Shown piece after piece: positions 18,019 to 27,439 of a DNA stretch of 64,000 nucleotides. The stretch comes from Lachnospiraceae bacterium (GTDB lineage Bacteria; Bacillota; Clostridia; Lachnospirales; Lachnospiraceae), in NCBI GenBank assembly GCA_017620255.1, contig JAFZQU010000004.1:62001-126000 (forward strand), given 5' to 3'. The notes under the pieces were generated by a model, which made no database searches, was not told the DNA's origin, and saw only the letters and a program-made list of their open reading frames with translations. Position 1 is the first letter of the stretch. The number at the start of each line of letters is the position of its first letter. The translations under genes and the position numbers were made by a program.

Positions 18019-19752
18019 TTACTTCGTCTGCGGACCGATCCGGTCCCGCAGTCCTCTTTCATAATGGATAAAGTTCTCCACGAAGGATTGCGCATCGTCA
18101 ATGCCGCACTTCATGGCCAGATCATAAAGAGAGGTCAGTTTCAGATTGGCCCGCTCTGCAATATCGGGATTTGTCAGCGCATGTACGCTGGAGCCGTCAA
18201 AAAGTACCTTTCCGTCACAGATCACCAGCGTCCGTTCGGTATATTCAAGCATCAGATGCATATCGTGAGTGATGATCAGGATCGTCACGCCGCTTTCGTT
18301 CAGCGAACGCAAGAATTCCATGATCTCCGTGTAATGGTAGTAATCCTGGCCGGCCGTCGGTTCATCCAGGATCAGGATCTTCGGCTCCAGAGCCAGCATC
18401 GAGGCAATGGTGACACGTTTCTTCTGTCCGAAGGAAAGCGCTGAAATGGGCCAGTTACGCATCTCATAGAGGCCGCAGGTCTTAAGGGCAGCCAAAACCC
18501 GCCGGTCCACTTCCTCCTCCGGGTATTTCCGAAGCTGCAGGCCCATCGCAACCTCGTCATAGATCATCTGCTTGCAGATCATCTGGTTCGGGTTCTGCAT
18601 GACATAGCCGATGTGCTGTGCCCGTTCCTTGATCGTCTGGTCGCTGATATCACGTCCTTCATAGAAGAACTGTCCCTTCACGTTTTTGACAAGCGCACAG
18701 ACCGCCTTGGCTAATGTACTCTTTCCGGCCCCGTTTGTTCCGACGACGGAAACCATTTCGCCTGCCGATATGGAAAAATCGATCCCTTTGAGGATCTCAT
18801 GATCCCTGTTATAGGCAAACCGGATGTCCTTTCCGGACAGGATCTCTTCCCGCTTCGGGGAAGGCTGCGGCTGCGGCTGCCTTTCGTTCCATGCAATGAC
18901 CGCATCCCTGATACGCGGGATATCCAGTGTTTCCACGCTTTCCGGTTTCATATCGGCTGTTATTTCAACGCCCGCATAGCGCAGCGCACTGACATACAGC
19001 GGCTCGCGGATCCCAAGCGGCGGCAGGACGCGTGCTTCAAACAGCGTATTGGCGTCCATGTCTGCCACGATCCTTCCTTCGTTCATGACAATGACGCGGT
19101 CCACATGGCGGTAAAGCACGTCTTCAAGCCTGTGTTCAATGATAACAACTGTTTTGTTATATTTTGTTTTAATCTTATCGATCAGGTCGATTGCCGTTTT
19201 TCCGGTGGCGGGATCAAGGTTGGCAAGCGGCTCGTCAAACAGGAACAGTTCCACATCATCCACCATGACGCCGGCCAGCCCGACGCGCTGTTTCTGTCCG
19301 CCTGACAGTTCAAACGGGGATTTCGTCAGATGACGGTCCATATCCACGATCGCAGCCGTCTCCTGCACCAGTTCGATCATCTCTTTCTGCGGCATACACT
19401 GGTTTTCCAGGGAAAACGCAATGTCCTCTGCAACGGAAAGGCCGACGAACTGCCCGTCCGGATCCTGCAGAACGGTACCGACGATCTTGGACAGCTCAAA
19501 CAGGCTCATTTCCGACGTTTCGCGCCCGCCCACCTGCACACTGCCCTTGCTCTCTCCTTTGTAGGAAAAGGGGATCAGGCCGTTGATGCAGTTGCCGAGC
19601 GTGCTTTTGCCGCTTCCGCTCGCGCCCACGATCATCACTTTTTCGCCTTCATAGATCGTCAGATTGATATCGTGCAGGGTAGGCTCCGCCTGTGCGAAAT
19701 ACTGGAACGAATAGTCCTTAAATGAGACAAGCGGTTTTCTTTCGTTTATCAT
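18019..19752 (-). CDS. ECF transporter ATPase, two fused ABC domains
   Basis: 577 residues. The first domain has GASGSGKST (about 41-49), LSGGQKQRVGLAG and FLFDEPLANLD; the second has GTNGAGKST (about 342), LSFGQKKRVTIAS and LILDEPTAGQD. Most ECF systems use two separate ATPases (EcfA, EcfA'); here they are fused, and the second signature has LSFGQ where the first has LSGGQ. The start ATG overlaps the TrkH stop codon by 4 bp, so translation is coupled to potassium-uptake genes. Confidence 0.92.
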   Translation of the reverse strand: MINERKPLVSFKDYSFQYFAQAEPTLHDINLTIYEGEKVMIVGASGSGKSTLGNCINGLIPFSYKGESKGSVQVGGRETSEMSLFELSKIVGTVLQDPDGQFVGLSVAEDIAFSLENQCMPQKEMIELVQETAAIVDMDRHLTKSPFELSGGQKQRVGLAGVMVDDVELFLFDEPLANLDPATGKTAIDLIDKIKTKYNKTVVIIEHRLEDVLYRHVDRVIVMNEGRIVADMDANTLFEARVLPPLGIREPLYVSALRYAGVEITADMKPESVETLDIPRIRDAVIAWNERQPQPQPSPKREEILSGKDIRFAYNRDHEILKGIDFSISAGEMVSVVGTNGAGKSTLAKAVCALVKNVKGQFFYEGRDISDQTIKERAQHIGYVMQNPNQMICKQMIYDEVAMGLQLRKYPEEEVDRRVLAALKTCGLYEMRNWPISALSFGQKKRVTIASMLALEPKILILDEPTAGQDYYHYTEIMEFLRSLNESGVTILIITHDMHLMLEYTERTLVICDGKVLFDGSSVHALTNPDIAERANLKLTSLYDLAMKCGIDDAQSFVENFIHYERGLRDRIGPQTK

Positions 19753-21191
19753 AACTGTTTTCTCCAGGTACGGATACTGAACAAAAGGATCATCGGGAAG
19801 AGCTCGAGTCTGCCGGCCAGCATGTCAAAGATCAGGATGATCTTGGATAATACGCTGAAGGAACTGAAATTGCTGGTCGGTCCGACAAGGGCAAGCCCCG
19901 GTCCGATGTTGTTAAAGGTGGCCGCGACCGCCGTAAACGAAGTGATCAGGTCGAATTTGTCATAGCAGACGATCAGCAGGGAGGCCACAAAGATCATGAT
20001 ATAGGTCGCAAGATACGTGTTGATCGAGCGGAGCACGGTATGCTCCACCGGTTTTCCTTCCATTTTGATGATCTTTACGCTGTTGGGATGGATCATCGAA
20101 GACATTTCCTTCATGACCGTCTTCCAGAGGATCGCTATCCTCGACACCTTGATGCCGCCGCCCGTACTGCCGGCACAGGCGCCGATAAACATGAGCAGCA
20201 CGAGGATCGCCTTGGAAAAGGTGGGCCAGAGGTCAAAATCCTGCGTGGAAAAACCGGTGGTCGTGATGATGGAAGCGACCTGAAAGGCACTGTGATGGAA
20301 ACTTTCGAGAATATTTGGGAAAAAACAACGTACATCCAGGGTGATGAGAAGCGTCGCCACCAGGATAATGAAAAGATACGCCCGTGCTTCCTCCGATTTC
20401 AGGGCATCCTTGGGTTTTCTCGCATAAAAGAGAAAATATACGTTGAAGTTCACGCCAAAGAGGATCATGAAGATCGTCGTGATCATCTGCTGGTAGAACG
20501 TATAATTGGCAAGCCCTGTATTCTTGACGGCAAATCCGCCGGTACCGGCTGTTCCGAAACTGACGCAGATCGCATCAAAGGCCGGCATGCCGCCACTGAT
20601 GAGCAGGATAAACTCAACCAGGGTCAGGACAAGATAAATGCTATAGAGGATCTTGGCCGTGGAACGCACCTTGGGAACCAGTTTGCCGACTGAGGGGCCG
20701 GGGCTCTCCGCGCGCATGATATGAATATTCTCGGCACCGGACATCGGCAGGATGGCAAGAACAAAGACAAGAATGCCCATACCGCCGATCCAGTGCGTAA
20801 AACTGCGCCAAAACAGAATGCAGTGGGACAGTTCCTCCACGCTGGAAAGGATCGAAGCCCCGGTGGTCGTGAAGCCGGAAACCGTTTCAAACAGGGCATC
20901 GATAAAATGCGGGATCGCTCCGCTGATATAAAACGGCAGGCAGCCGAATATACTGAGCAGCACCCAACTGAGCGCGACCGACACAAAGCCTTCCCTTGTG
21001 TACATTTTCGTATCTTTCGGTTTGCGGGGAGAGATCAGCAGTGAAAAAACCGCACAGCTTACGGCGCTGATCAGGAAATAAACGATTTCGTGTTCTCTGT
21101 AAATAACAGCTGTTATAATAGGGAGCAGCATCAGGATCGCTTCCATCCTGAGTACCCAGCTTAAGATGTAAAATACCATCCTTCTGTTCAT
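19749..21191 (-). CDS. trkH: TrkH-family potassium uptake protein
   Basis: 480 residues, about ten membrane helices with four pore loops. The filter glycines are visible in TTTGAS, GTAGTGGF, TTTGFS and NNIGPG. TrkH moves K+ into the cell, gated by the cytoplasmic RCK subunit TrkA, whose gene lies 18 bp upstream. Start at 21191 with GGGGGCG upstream. The coupling of its stop codon to an ECF ATPase gene is unusual. Confidence 0.92.
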   Translation of the reverse strand: MNRRMVFYILSWVLRMEAILMLLPIITAVIYREHEIVYFLISAVSCAVFSLLISPRKPKDTKMYTREGFVSVALSWVLLSIFGCLPFYISGAIPHFIDALFETVSGFTTTGASILSSVEELSHCILFWRSFTHWIGGMGILVFVLAILPMSGAENIHIMRAESPGPSVGKLVPKVRSTAKILYSIYLVLTLVEFILLISGGMPAFDAICVSFGTAGTGGFAVKNTGLANYTFYQQMITTIFMILFGVNFNVYFLFYARKPKDALKSEEARAYLFIILVATLLITLDVRCFFPNILESFHHSAFQVASIITTTGFSTQDFDLWPTFSKAILVLLMFIGACAGSTGGGIKVSRIAILWKTVMKEMSSMIHPNSVKIIKMEGKPVEHTVLRSINTYLATYIMIFVASLLIVCYDKFDLITSFTAVAATFNNIGPGLALVGPTSNFSSFSVLSKIILIFDMLAGRLELFPMILLFSIRTWRKQL

Positions 21192-21209
21192 GTCCGCCCC
21201 CTGTAAGCC

Positions 21210-22565
21210 TTATCTGAGAATATCTGTCAGGTCGTTGAGACCTCTCTGTGTCGTCACGATCACAACCGAGTCTCCCGGCCGGATGGAATCCTGGCCGCCC
21301 GGAATGACAACTTTTCCGCCGCGGTAGATGCAGGCCACCAGCAACCCCGGCTTCAGGGTCAGCTGCTGCAGCTCGATATCCGTAACTTCCGATTCACGCT
21401 CCACGCGGAATTCCAGAGCCTCCGCGCACGGTGCGACCTGAAAGAGCGTTTCGATATTGGAACCCATGGAATTCTGCATCGCCCTGACATAGGTAACGAT
21501 CCGGTCTGCGCTTATAAGCTGCGGATTGATCACGGAACCTAAATTCATGCTGCGGATCACGTTATCAAACCCGATCCGGTTAATCTTGGTCAGCATCTTG
21601 GCTTTCGGATTCAGGCTGCCCGCGTAGAGGGAAAGCATGATATTTTCTTCATCGATACCCGTAAACGTGGCAATGGCGCCGCACTGCTCGATCCCTTCGT
21701 CCAGCAGGAGCTGCTGGTCCGTGCCGTCGCCGTTGATGATCGTAGCCTTCGGCAGGACTTCCGACAGAAACTGGCAGGTCTTAAAATCACGCTCGATGAT
21801 CTTGACGCTGATGCCCGTTTCCTCCAGCGTCTTCGCGACATAATATGTCATCTTGCCACCGCCGATCAGCAGGATCGATCTGATGGAATTGTTCTGTACA
21901 TGGGCTTTTTTGAAGAAATCCTGTGCCTGCTTGTGGTCCGCGACAAAAGAAAGGCGGTCGCCGGCATGCAGCTCAAAGCTGCCGTCCGGGATCAGTACTT
22001 CCTCTCCGCGCTCCACAATACAGATCAGGACCCTGCATCTTAACTTGGTGTTGACTTCAAAAACCTTGCATCCGTCCAGCTCCGAGTTCTCCGGGATCAC
22101 AAGCTTCATCAGGTCAACACGTCCTTTGGCAAAGGAGTCGATCTTGATCGCGGACGGATATTTGATCAGACGGGATACCTCGAGCGCAGCCTCGCGCTCC
22201 GGATTGATGATCATGGACATGTTCAGTTCTTCCCTTAAGAACTGGACCTCTTTGACATATTCGGGGTCACGGATCCTGGCGATCGTATGGCAGTCGCCGG
22301 CTTTTCTGGCCATCAGGCAGCAGAGCATGTTCTGTTCATCGGAATTGGTGGTCGCGATCAGAAGGTCGGCCTGTCTGATCCCGGCCTCCATCTGTACCTG
22401 GTAACTGACGCCGTTGCCCTCAACGCCCATCACATCGATCCGGTCGGCAACGGTACGCAGCGTTGCAGCGTCCTTATCGATCAGGGTGATGTCATGCCCC
22501 TCCGCATTCAGGCGTTCTGCCAGCGTGATACCGACTTTGCCGATGCCTGCGATAATGATCTTCAT
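21210..22565 (-). CDS. trkA: Trk system regulatory subunit TrkA
   Basis: 451 residues: two repeats, each with a Rossmann RCK domain and a C-terminal RCK domain. The first begins IIIAGIGKVGITLAERL and the second ILLIGGGKMTYYVAKTL (near 229), both NAD-binding glycine motifs. It sits on the cytoplasmic face of TrkH and controls K+ flow according to nucleotides. The start overlaps the stop of the upstream DUF5067-like gene by 4 bp and has AAGGAG upstream. A second, shorter RCK protein is encoded at 34754. Confidence 0.93.
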   Translation of the reverse strand: MKIIIAGIGKVGITLAERLNAEGHDITLIDKDAATLRTVADRIDVMGVEGNGVSYQVQMEAGIRQADLLIATTNSDEQNMLCCLMARKAGDCHTIARIRDPEYVKEVQFLREELNMSMIINPEREAALEVSRLIKYPSAIKIDSFAKGRVDLMKLVIPENSELDGCKVFEVNTKLRCRVLICIVERGEEVLIPDGSFELHAGDRLSFVADHKQAQDFFKKAHVQNNSIRSILLIGGGKMTYYVAKTLEETGISVKIIERDFKTCQFLSEVLPKATIINGDGTDQQLLLDEGIEQCGAIATFTGIDEENIMLSLYAGSLNPKAKMLTKINRIGFDNVIRSMNLGSVINPQLISADRIVTYVRAMQNSMGSNIETLFQVAPCAEALEFRVERESEVTDIELQQLTLKPGLLVACIYRGGKVVIPGGQDSIRPGDSVVIVTTQRGLNDLTDILR

Positions 22566-23185
22566 GAATCTGTCTCCTTGCTCTGCAGCGGGATGTCCAC
22601 GCTGCCGATATCCGTAAACGTCTCATAATTATCATGGATCGTCAGCGTGAGCGTATCCATGGTATCGTGCAGTTTGACCGCATAGCAGCATTCCACGGAC
22701 TGTCCGTCCGAGATCTGCAGGTCCCTGTTATAGAGTTCTTCCGGTGCATCCTCAAGCGTGGCAAACGTCTCGCAGTCCGTATCCCCCTGCCTGACGGAAG
22801 GAGGGAACACATCGGACATGCTTAAGGGTTCACTCGTCTTGTTCGTGAAATTAAAATAGATCAGCGCGGCCGGTTTGCCGTCCACGTCCCGCACGATCTG
22901 GACTTTATAGCAGGTCAGCGCGAATTTGTCGTTATCCACGTTCACGCTGCCGGATTTGGCCGCTTCGCTCTCCTGTTTCGCAGGCTTGGCGGATTCTGCG
23001 GTGTCAAAATCACGGTTCTGCAGTTTGAAGAAGAAATGAAAAAAGACGGAGATCACGCCGGCTAACACAAGCAGTTCCAAAACGATCAGAACAACCGATG
23101 TGGCCTGGCGCTTCTGCGCTCTGCGTTTTTCATGCCTGTCCATGGCCGGTGTCGATACCGGTCTGTCATCAAGATACTTACTCAT
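22562..23185 (-). CDS. DUF5067-like membrane-anchored protein
   Basis: About 207 residues from ATG 23185; an in-frame ATG at 23200 is also possible and neither has a good Shine-Dalgarno. A basic N-terminus (DRHEKRRAQKRQ) is followed by one membrane helix at about 30-54 and an extracytoplasmic beta domain with YFNFTNKTSEPLSMSDVF, typical of DUF5067 and other Ig-like lipoprotein domains of Firmicutes. It is the first gene of the Trk-ECF operon. Its function is unknown. Confidence 0.75.
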   Translation of the reverse strand: MSKYLDDRPVSTPAMDRHEKRRAQKRQATSVVLIVLELLVLAGVISVFFHFFFKLQNRDFDTAESAKPAKQESEAAKSGSVNVDNDKFALTCYKVQIVRDVDGKPAALIYFNFTNKTSEPLSMSDVFPPSVRQGDTDCETFATLEDAPEELYNRDLQISDGQSVECCYAVKLHDTMDTLTLTIHDNYETFTDIGSVDIPLQSKETDS

Positions 23186-23225
23186 AAAAATACCATTCAC
23201 AATATATAGTCATCCGTACTGCATG

Positions 23226-23254
23226 ATTGTAGCACATTTTGTATGAAATGGAAA
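23226..23254 (-). promoter_or_regulatory. Predicted promoter of the Trk-ECF operon
   Basis: On the minus strand, -35 TTTCCA and -10 TACAAT with a 17-bp spacer, about 40 bp before the first gene. It starts just past the terminator of the upstream BMP gene. Confidence 0.55.
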
Positions 23255-23266
23255 GAGAAAGAAAAA

Positions 23267-23291
23267 GGATCCGCGCATAGTGCGCGGATCC
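23267..23291 (-). terminator. Rho-independent terminator after the BMP lipoprotein gene
   Basis: An 11-bp perfect stem (GGATCCGCGCA / TGCGCGGATCC). On the minus strand it is followed by TTTTTC, 34 bp after the stop codon at 23325. Confidence 0.85.
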
Positions 23292-23324
23292 TTCGGATCG
23301 CGTCCGGCAGTGTGCCGGAGCGGA

Positions 23325-24503
23325 TTATTTAATGTTGCCCTGGTAATCTACGTTTGCATTCGGGGTAACCGGATCAGCGGAAATATCGTTGGAAACCTTG
23401 ATGGATCCGTCTGCCATACCCTTGATGAGTGCCTTGTAGTCATCCTTTGTGAACTTGCCGTCAGCAAACTGCGTGGAATCCGGAAGCTGTACATAGTTAG
23501 CGCTCGGATCGTCACCGTTTACGATACCCAGTGTAGCGATCTTGCCGCCGTAGTTTGCCCAGCCGTCCTTTAAGCAGATGTCTGTCAGTGCGTTGTAGCA
23601 TGTCGGATACAGACCCTTCATAGCGGATGTAACCGTTAAGCCTGCACCGTAAGCGCCGTCGATGATCGGAGCCTGGTCAACGTCTACGCCGATGACTTTG
23701 CCGCCGGTCTTAACAGCTGCTTCACAAGCGGATGTGTAGATGCTGCCGCCTGCTGCGAAAACGACTTCCGTGCCGCCCTGATACCAGGTATCCATTGCGG
23801 CCGTGATGTCTGCATCGCCGAAGAACTGGTTGCCGTATGCATATTTAACATCAACTGTTGTGCCGAGCTCAGCAGCTGCAGCGTCGCAGCCCTGTACAAA
23901 GCCGTAGCCGTAACGTACAACGGCCGGAACAGCCATACCGCCTAAGAAACCAAGCTGTGTGTAGCCGAGTTTCACTGCAGCGTAGCCTGCCAGATAACCG
24001 GAAAGCTCTTCCTGGTATACTGCGCAGTAGCAGTTGCTCATGTCAAAGTACTTGGAAAGATCCCAGTTAGCCGGGTTGTAATCATAGGATTCACCTGCTT
24101 TGCCGACTGCTGCTTCCAGAAGGTCACCTTCTGCAACGTCGAGCGCGATGAACTTCACGTCCGGATAGTTCGGAGCTGCTTCAACCAGTGTGCCGCCGAA
24201 TGCATAACCCGGCATAACCAGTACGTTGTAGCCCTCTGCTACCGCTGTATCAACCATGGCAACACGGTCAGCTGTGGAATCGCCTGCGGGTTTGTAATAG
24301 GTAAATTCAATCCCGTTTGCTTCCGCAAAAGCCTTACATGCTTCGTAAGTTGTCTGGTTAAAGGACTGGTCGGTGATATCACCGTAGTCTGTGATCATGG
24401 CGATCTTGTAACCGCCGCCTCCTGCAGCACCCTTGCCGCCGCAGCCTGTCAGAAGCGCTGCAACCATAGCAACCGCAAGAAGAATAGATACTACCTTTTT
24501 CAT
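23325..24503 (-). CDS. BMP-family substrate-binding lipoprotein (nucleoside type)
   Basis: 392 residues. A signal peptide ends in the lipobox LLTGC, so the protein is lipid-anchored outside the membrane. The mature part opens with YKIAMITDYGDITDQSFNQ, the usual start of BMP/PnrA/Med proteins, which bind purine nucleosides and related compounds. Start at 24503 with AGGAGGG upstream. It is transcribed away from its own ABC transporter, with separate promoters in the 243-bp gap. Ligand identity is inferred from the family. Confidence 0.92.
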   Translation of the reverse strand: MKKVVSILLAVAMVAALLTGCGGKGAAGGGGYKIAMITDYGDITDQSFNQTTYEACKAFAEANGIEFTYYKPAGDSTADRVAMVDTAVAEGYNVLVMPGYAFGGTLVEAAPNYPDVKFIALDVAEGDLLEAAVGKAGESYDYNPANWDLSKYFDMSNCYCAVYQEELSGYLAGYAAVKLGYTQLGFLGGMAVPAVVRYGYGFVQGCDAAAAELGTTVDVKYAYGNQFFGDADITAAMDTWYQGGTEVVFAAGGSIYTSACEAAVKTGGKVIGVDVDQAPIIDGAYGAGLTVTSAMKGLYPTCYNALTDICLKDGWANYGGKIATLGIVNGDDPSANYVQLPDSTQFADGKFTKDDYKALIKGMADGSIKVSNDISADPVTPNANVDYQGNIK

Positions 24504-24577
24504 AGTTTTTCCCTCCTGATATGTTACGATATGACAACGGTCCGGCCCGTAAGACCAAGGCCGAAACAGTTAAATAC

Positions 24578-24606
24578 ATATTACCACACCGTCCCTGAAT
24601 TGGCAA
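24578..24606 (-). promoter_or_regulatory. Predicted promoter of the BMP lipoprotein gene
   Basis: On the minus strand, -35 TTGCCA and -10 TAATAT with a 17-bp spacer. The leader to the ATG is about 70 nt; I see a short GC stem in it but no recognisable riboswitch. Confidence 0.6.
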
Positions 24607-24646
24607 ATCTTTTGTAAGGTAAAATCACAAAATTTAGTATCTTCAA

Positions 24647-24675
24647 TTGATAATTCCAACTATATATTGTACAAT
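24647..24675 (+). promoter_or_regulatory. Predicted promoter of the nucleoside ABC operon
   Basis: -35 TTGATA and -10 TACAAT with a 17-bp spacer, about 65 bp before the TTG start at 24747. Back to back with the BMP promoter, so one regulator could control both. Confidence 0.65.
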
Positions 24676-24746
24676 GGTATACAGGGTCCTTGCGGATACA
24701 TGCTTTTTCCGTACGGGACGTGAATAATATGATGGAGGTAACGCTT

Positions 24747-26306
24747 TTGGAAGATCAATATGCGATCGAGATGCTCGGCATAACCAAGATTTTTCCAGGC
24801 ATCATCGCAAATGATGACATTACCCTCCAACTGAAGAAAGGTGAGATCCATGCACTGCTGGGGGAGAATGGTGCGGGTAAATCTACACTGATGTCCGTTT
24901 TGTTCGGACTATATCAGCCGGAGAAGGGTGTGATCAGGAAGGACGGGAAGGAAGTAAAGATCCAGAATCCGAACGATGCGAATGATCTTGGGATCGGCAT
25001 GGTGCACCAGCATTTCAAACTGGTGGAATGTTTTTCCGTTCTCGACAATATCATTTTGGGCGTGGAGCCCACTAAAAACGGCTTTTTACAAAAGAAGGAA
25101 GCCCGTGAGAAGATCATGGAACTCTCGGAAAAGTACGGCCTGAAAGTCAATCCCGATGCGCTCATCGAGGATATCACGGTCGGCATGCAGCAAAGGACCG
25201 AGATCCTGAAGATGCTTTACCGCGACAACGAGATCCTGATCTTTGACGAACCGACGGCCGTGCTGACACCGCAGGAGATCGATGAGCTGATGCAGATCAT
25301 GCGCAATCTCTCCAAGGAAGGCAAATCGATCCTGTTCATTTCCCATAAACTGAACGAGATCATGGCCGTGGCAGACCGCTGCAGTGTTCTGCGGAAAGGC
25401 AAATACATCGGCACCGTGGACGTGGCGAACACGACCAAGGAAGAATTATCCCGCATGATGGTCGGCCGTAACGTCGAATTTGCCGTACATAAAGAAGATA
25501 AGACGCCGGGCGATGTGATCCTGCATGTGGAAAATCTCAGTGTTGCCAGCAAGATCCATAAGAATGACGCCGTCAAAAACGTATCTTTCGAAGTGCGTTC
25601 CGGCGAGATCGTCTGTATCGCCGGGATCGACGGCAACGGGCAGACGGAACTGGTATACGGCCTGACCGGGATCGAACCGCTCAAAGCCGGTACCATATTA
25701 TATAAAGGAAAAGACATCACACACGCTTCCATCCGGGAGCGTAGCATAGACGGCATCAGCCACATTCCGGAAGACCGCCATAAACACGGTCTTGTACTGG
25801 ATTATTCGCTGGAAGACAACATGATCCTGCAGCGGTACTTCGAACCGGAATTCACTTCCAAAGGAGGCACCCTGAAACGTGCCAATATCCGTTCTTACGC
25901 CAACAGGCTGATCGAGCAGTACGATGTCCGTTCCGGACAGGGCGCCGTCACGAAAGCGCGCAGCATGTCCGGCGGTAACCAGCAGAAGGCCATCATCGCA
26001 CGTGAGCTCGATAAGAAACCGGATCTTCTGATCGCCGTGCAGCCAACCAGAGGTCTGGATGTCGGCGCGATCGAATATATCCATAAACAGCTTGTGGCAC
26101 AGCGCGATGCGGGACACGCCGTTCTTCTGGTATCCCTGGAACTGGACGAGGTCATGACGGTTCCGGACAGGATCCTTGTTATGTATGAAGGCGAGATCGT
26201 CGGCGAACTCGATCCGAAGACCACGACCGCCGAAGAACTCGGTCTCTATATGTCGGGTGCAAAGAACAACATGCATGCACAAGCCGGAAAGGAGGAGACG
26301 GTATGA
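24747..26306 (+). CDS. Nucleoside-type ABC transporter ATP-binding protein, two domains
   Basis: About 519 residues from a TTG start, chosen because GGAGG lies eight bases upstream of it. Domain one has an intact Walker A (GENGAGKST) and Walker B (IFDEPTAVLTP). Domain two lacks a canonical Walker A (GIDGNGQTEL) but has MSGGNQQK and a modified Walker B, as in sugar/nucleoside ATPases of the RbsA type. It powers the two permeases that follow; its stop overlaps the first permease start by 4 bp. Confidence 0.93.
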   Translation: MEDQYAIEMLGITKIFPGIIANDDITLQLKKGEIHALLGENGAGKSTLMSVLFGLYQPEKGVIRKDGKEVKIQNPNDANDLGIGMVHQHFKLVECFSVLDNIILGVEPTKNGFLQKKEAREKIMELSEKYGLKVNPDALIEDITVGMQQRTEILKMLYRDNEILIFDEPTAVLTPQEIDELMQIMRNLSKEGKSILFISHKLNEIMAVADRCSVLRKGKYIGTVDVANTTKEELSRMMVGRNVEFAVHKEDKTPGDVILHVENLSVASKIHKNDAVKNVSFEVRSGEIVCIAGIDGNGQTELVYGLTGIEPLKAGTILYKGKDITHASIRERSIDGISHIPEDRHKHGLVLDYSLEDNMILQRYFEPEFTSKGGTLKRANIRSYANRLIEQYDVRSGQGAVTKARSMSGGNQQKAIIARELDKKPDLLIAVQPTRGLDVGAIEYIHKQLVAQRDAGHAVLLVSLELDEVMTVPDRILVMYEGEIVGELDPKTTTAEELGLYMSGAKNNMHAQAGKEETV

Positions 26307-27439
26307 ATAAAGAATCGATCCTGAAAAAACCGGCCGTACAGGCACTGCTGTCCTCTTTGGCCTGCATTGTCCTGGGTCTGTTTGCAGGCTTCATCGTTTT
26401 AACGTTTATCGATGCAAGAGGTGCGGCTTCCGCCCTGTTTGACATCATCCGGAATTTCTTCCGCTACCCGAGTGCTCCGGTCGCTCTCAAGTACTTCGGC
26501 AACACCATCGTAAAGACCGCTCCGCTCTTAATGTGTTCCTTATCGATCCTGTTTGCATATAAGGTCGGCCTTTTCAATATCGGTGTGGCCGGACAGTACG
26601 CATTCGGTACCGGTCTGGCTCTGTTTGCAGCCCTCCACTGGCAGCTGCCCTGGATCGTCTGCATCCTGCTCGCCTGTGTGGGCGCTTCGTTGCTCGGTGC
26701 GATCTCCGGATTCCTGAAGTCCTACTGCAACGTCAATGAAGTCATCTCCGGTATCATGCTGAACTGGCTTTCGCTCTATACCACAAACATGATGCTGACA
26801 GTCGTCAAGGAGACGACCTCTCCTTATACCAAGAACATTGTCAATGTCAATCACTCGGCCCTGCTGCCGAACATCGGCCTTGACAAACTCTTTAACAATA
26901 ACCAGTATGTGACCGTTGCGATCCCTTTGGCCATCGTCCTGTCTATACTGGTATGGTTTGTGCTCGAGAAGACCAAATTCGGCTATGAGCTCAAAGCGAC
27001 CGGCTTCAACAAGCACGCCGCCAAATACTGCGGCATGAAGGAAAAGCGCAATACGATCCTGACGCTGATCATCGCAGGCGCACTCGCCGGTCTCGGTGCC
27101 GCCATGTTCTACCTGACAGGGTATGAGCAGTGGCAGTGCACACAATCCAGTGTGCCGGGCATGGGCTTTAACGGTATAGCAGCTGCATTCTTAGGCGGCC
27201 TGCATCCCATCGGCGCGATCTTCTCCTCGCTGTTTATCCAGCACATCACGGAGGGCGGCGCTTACGTGGATAAAACGCTTTACTGCTCGCAGATCTCCGA
27301 TCTGATCTCTTCGATCATCATCTATCTGTGCGGCTTTGTTCTCTTTATGAAACTGGCCCTCAACAAATGGCTCGCAAAACGCGACGAGGCAGGATCGTCA
27401 AAGGATGCTGCCGGAACCGGGAAAGGAGGCAGATCATGA
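26303..27439 (+). CDS. Nucleoside-type ABC transporter permease 1
   Basis: 378 residues with about ten membrane helices. The conserved cytoplasmic piece FGYELKATGFNKHAAKYCGM, then AGALAGLGAAM, is typical of BMP-system permeases (YufP/NupP type). Start overlaps the ATPase stop by 4 bp, with GGAGGAGA upstream; its own stop overlaps permease 2. The C-terminus is a charged Lys/Gly-rich tail. Forms the membrane channel with permease 2. Confidence 0.93.
   Translation: MNKESILKKPAVQALLSSLACIVLGLFAGFIVLTFIDARGAASALFDIIRNFFRYPSAPVALKYFGNTIVKTAPLLMCSLSILFAYKVGLFNIGVAGQYAFGTGLALFAALHWQLPWIVCILLACVGASLLGAISGFLKSYCNVNEVISGIMLNWLSLYTTNMMLTVVKETTSPYTKNIVNVNHSALLPNIGLDKLFNNNQYVTVAIPLAIVLSILVWFVLEKTKFGYELKATGFNKHAAKYCGMKEKRNTILTLIIAGALAGLGAAMFYLTGYEQWQCTQSSVPGMGFNGIAAAFLGGLHPIGAIFSSLFIQHITEGGAYVDKTLYCSQISDLISSIIIYLCGFVLFMKLALNKWLAKRDEAGSSKDAAGTGKGGRS

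Noticed and set aside
24504-24577. Purine riboswitch in the leader of the BMP gene
   Set aside because: The leader is about 70 nt with one weak stem and lacks the conserved loop sequences of purine riboswitches.
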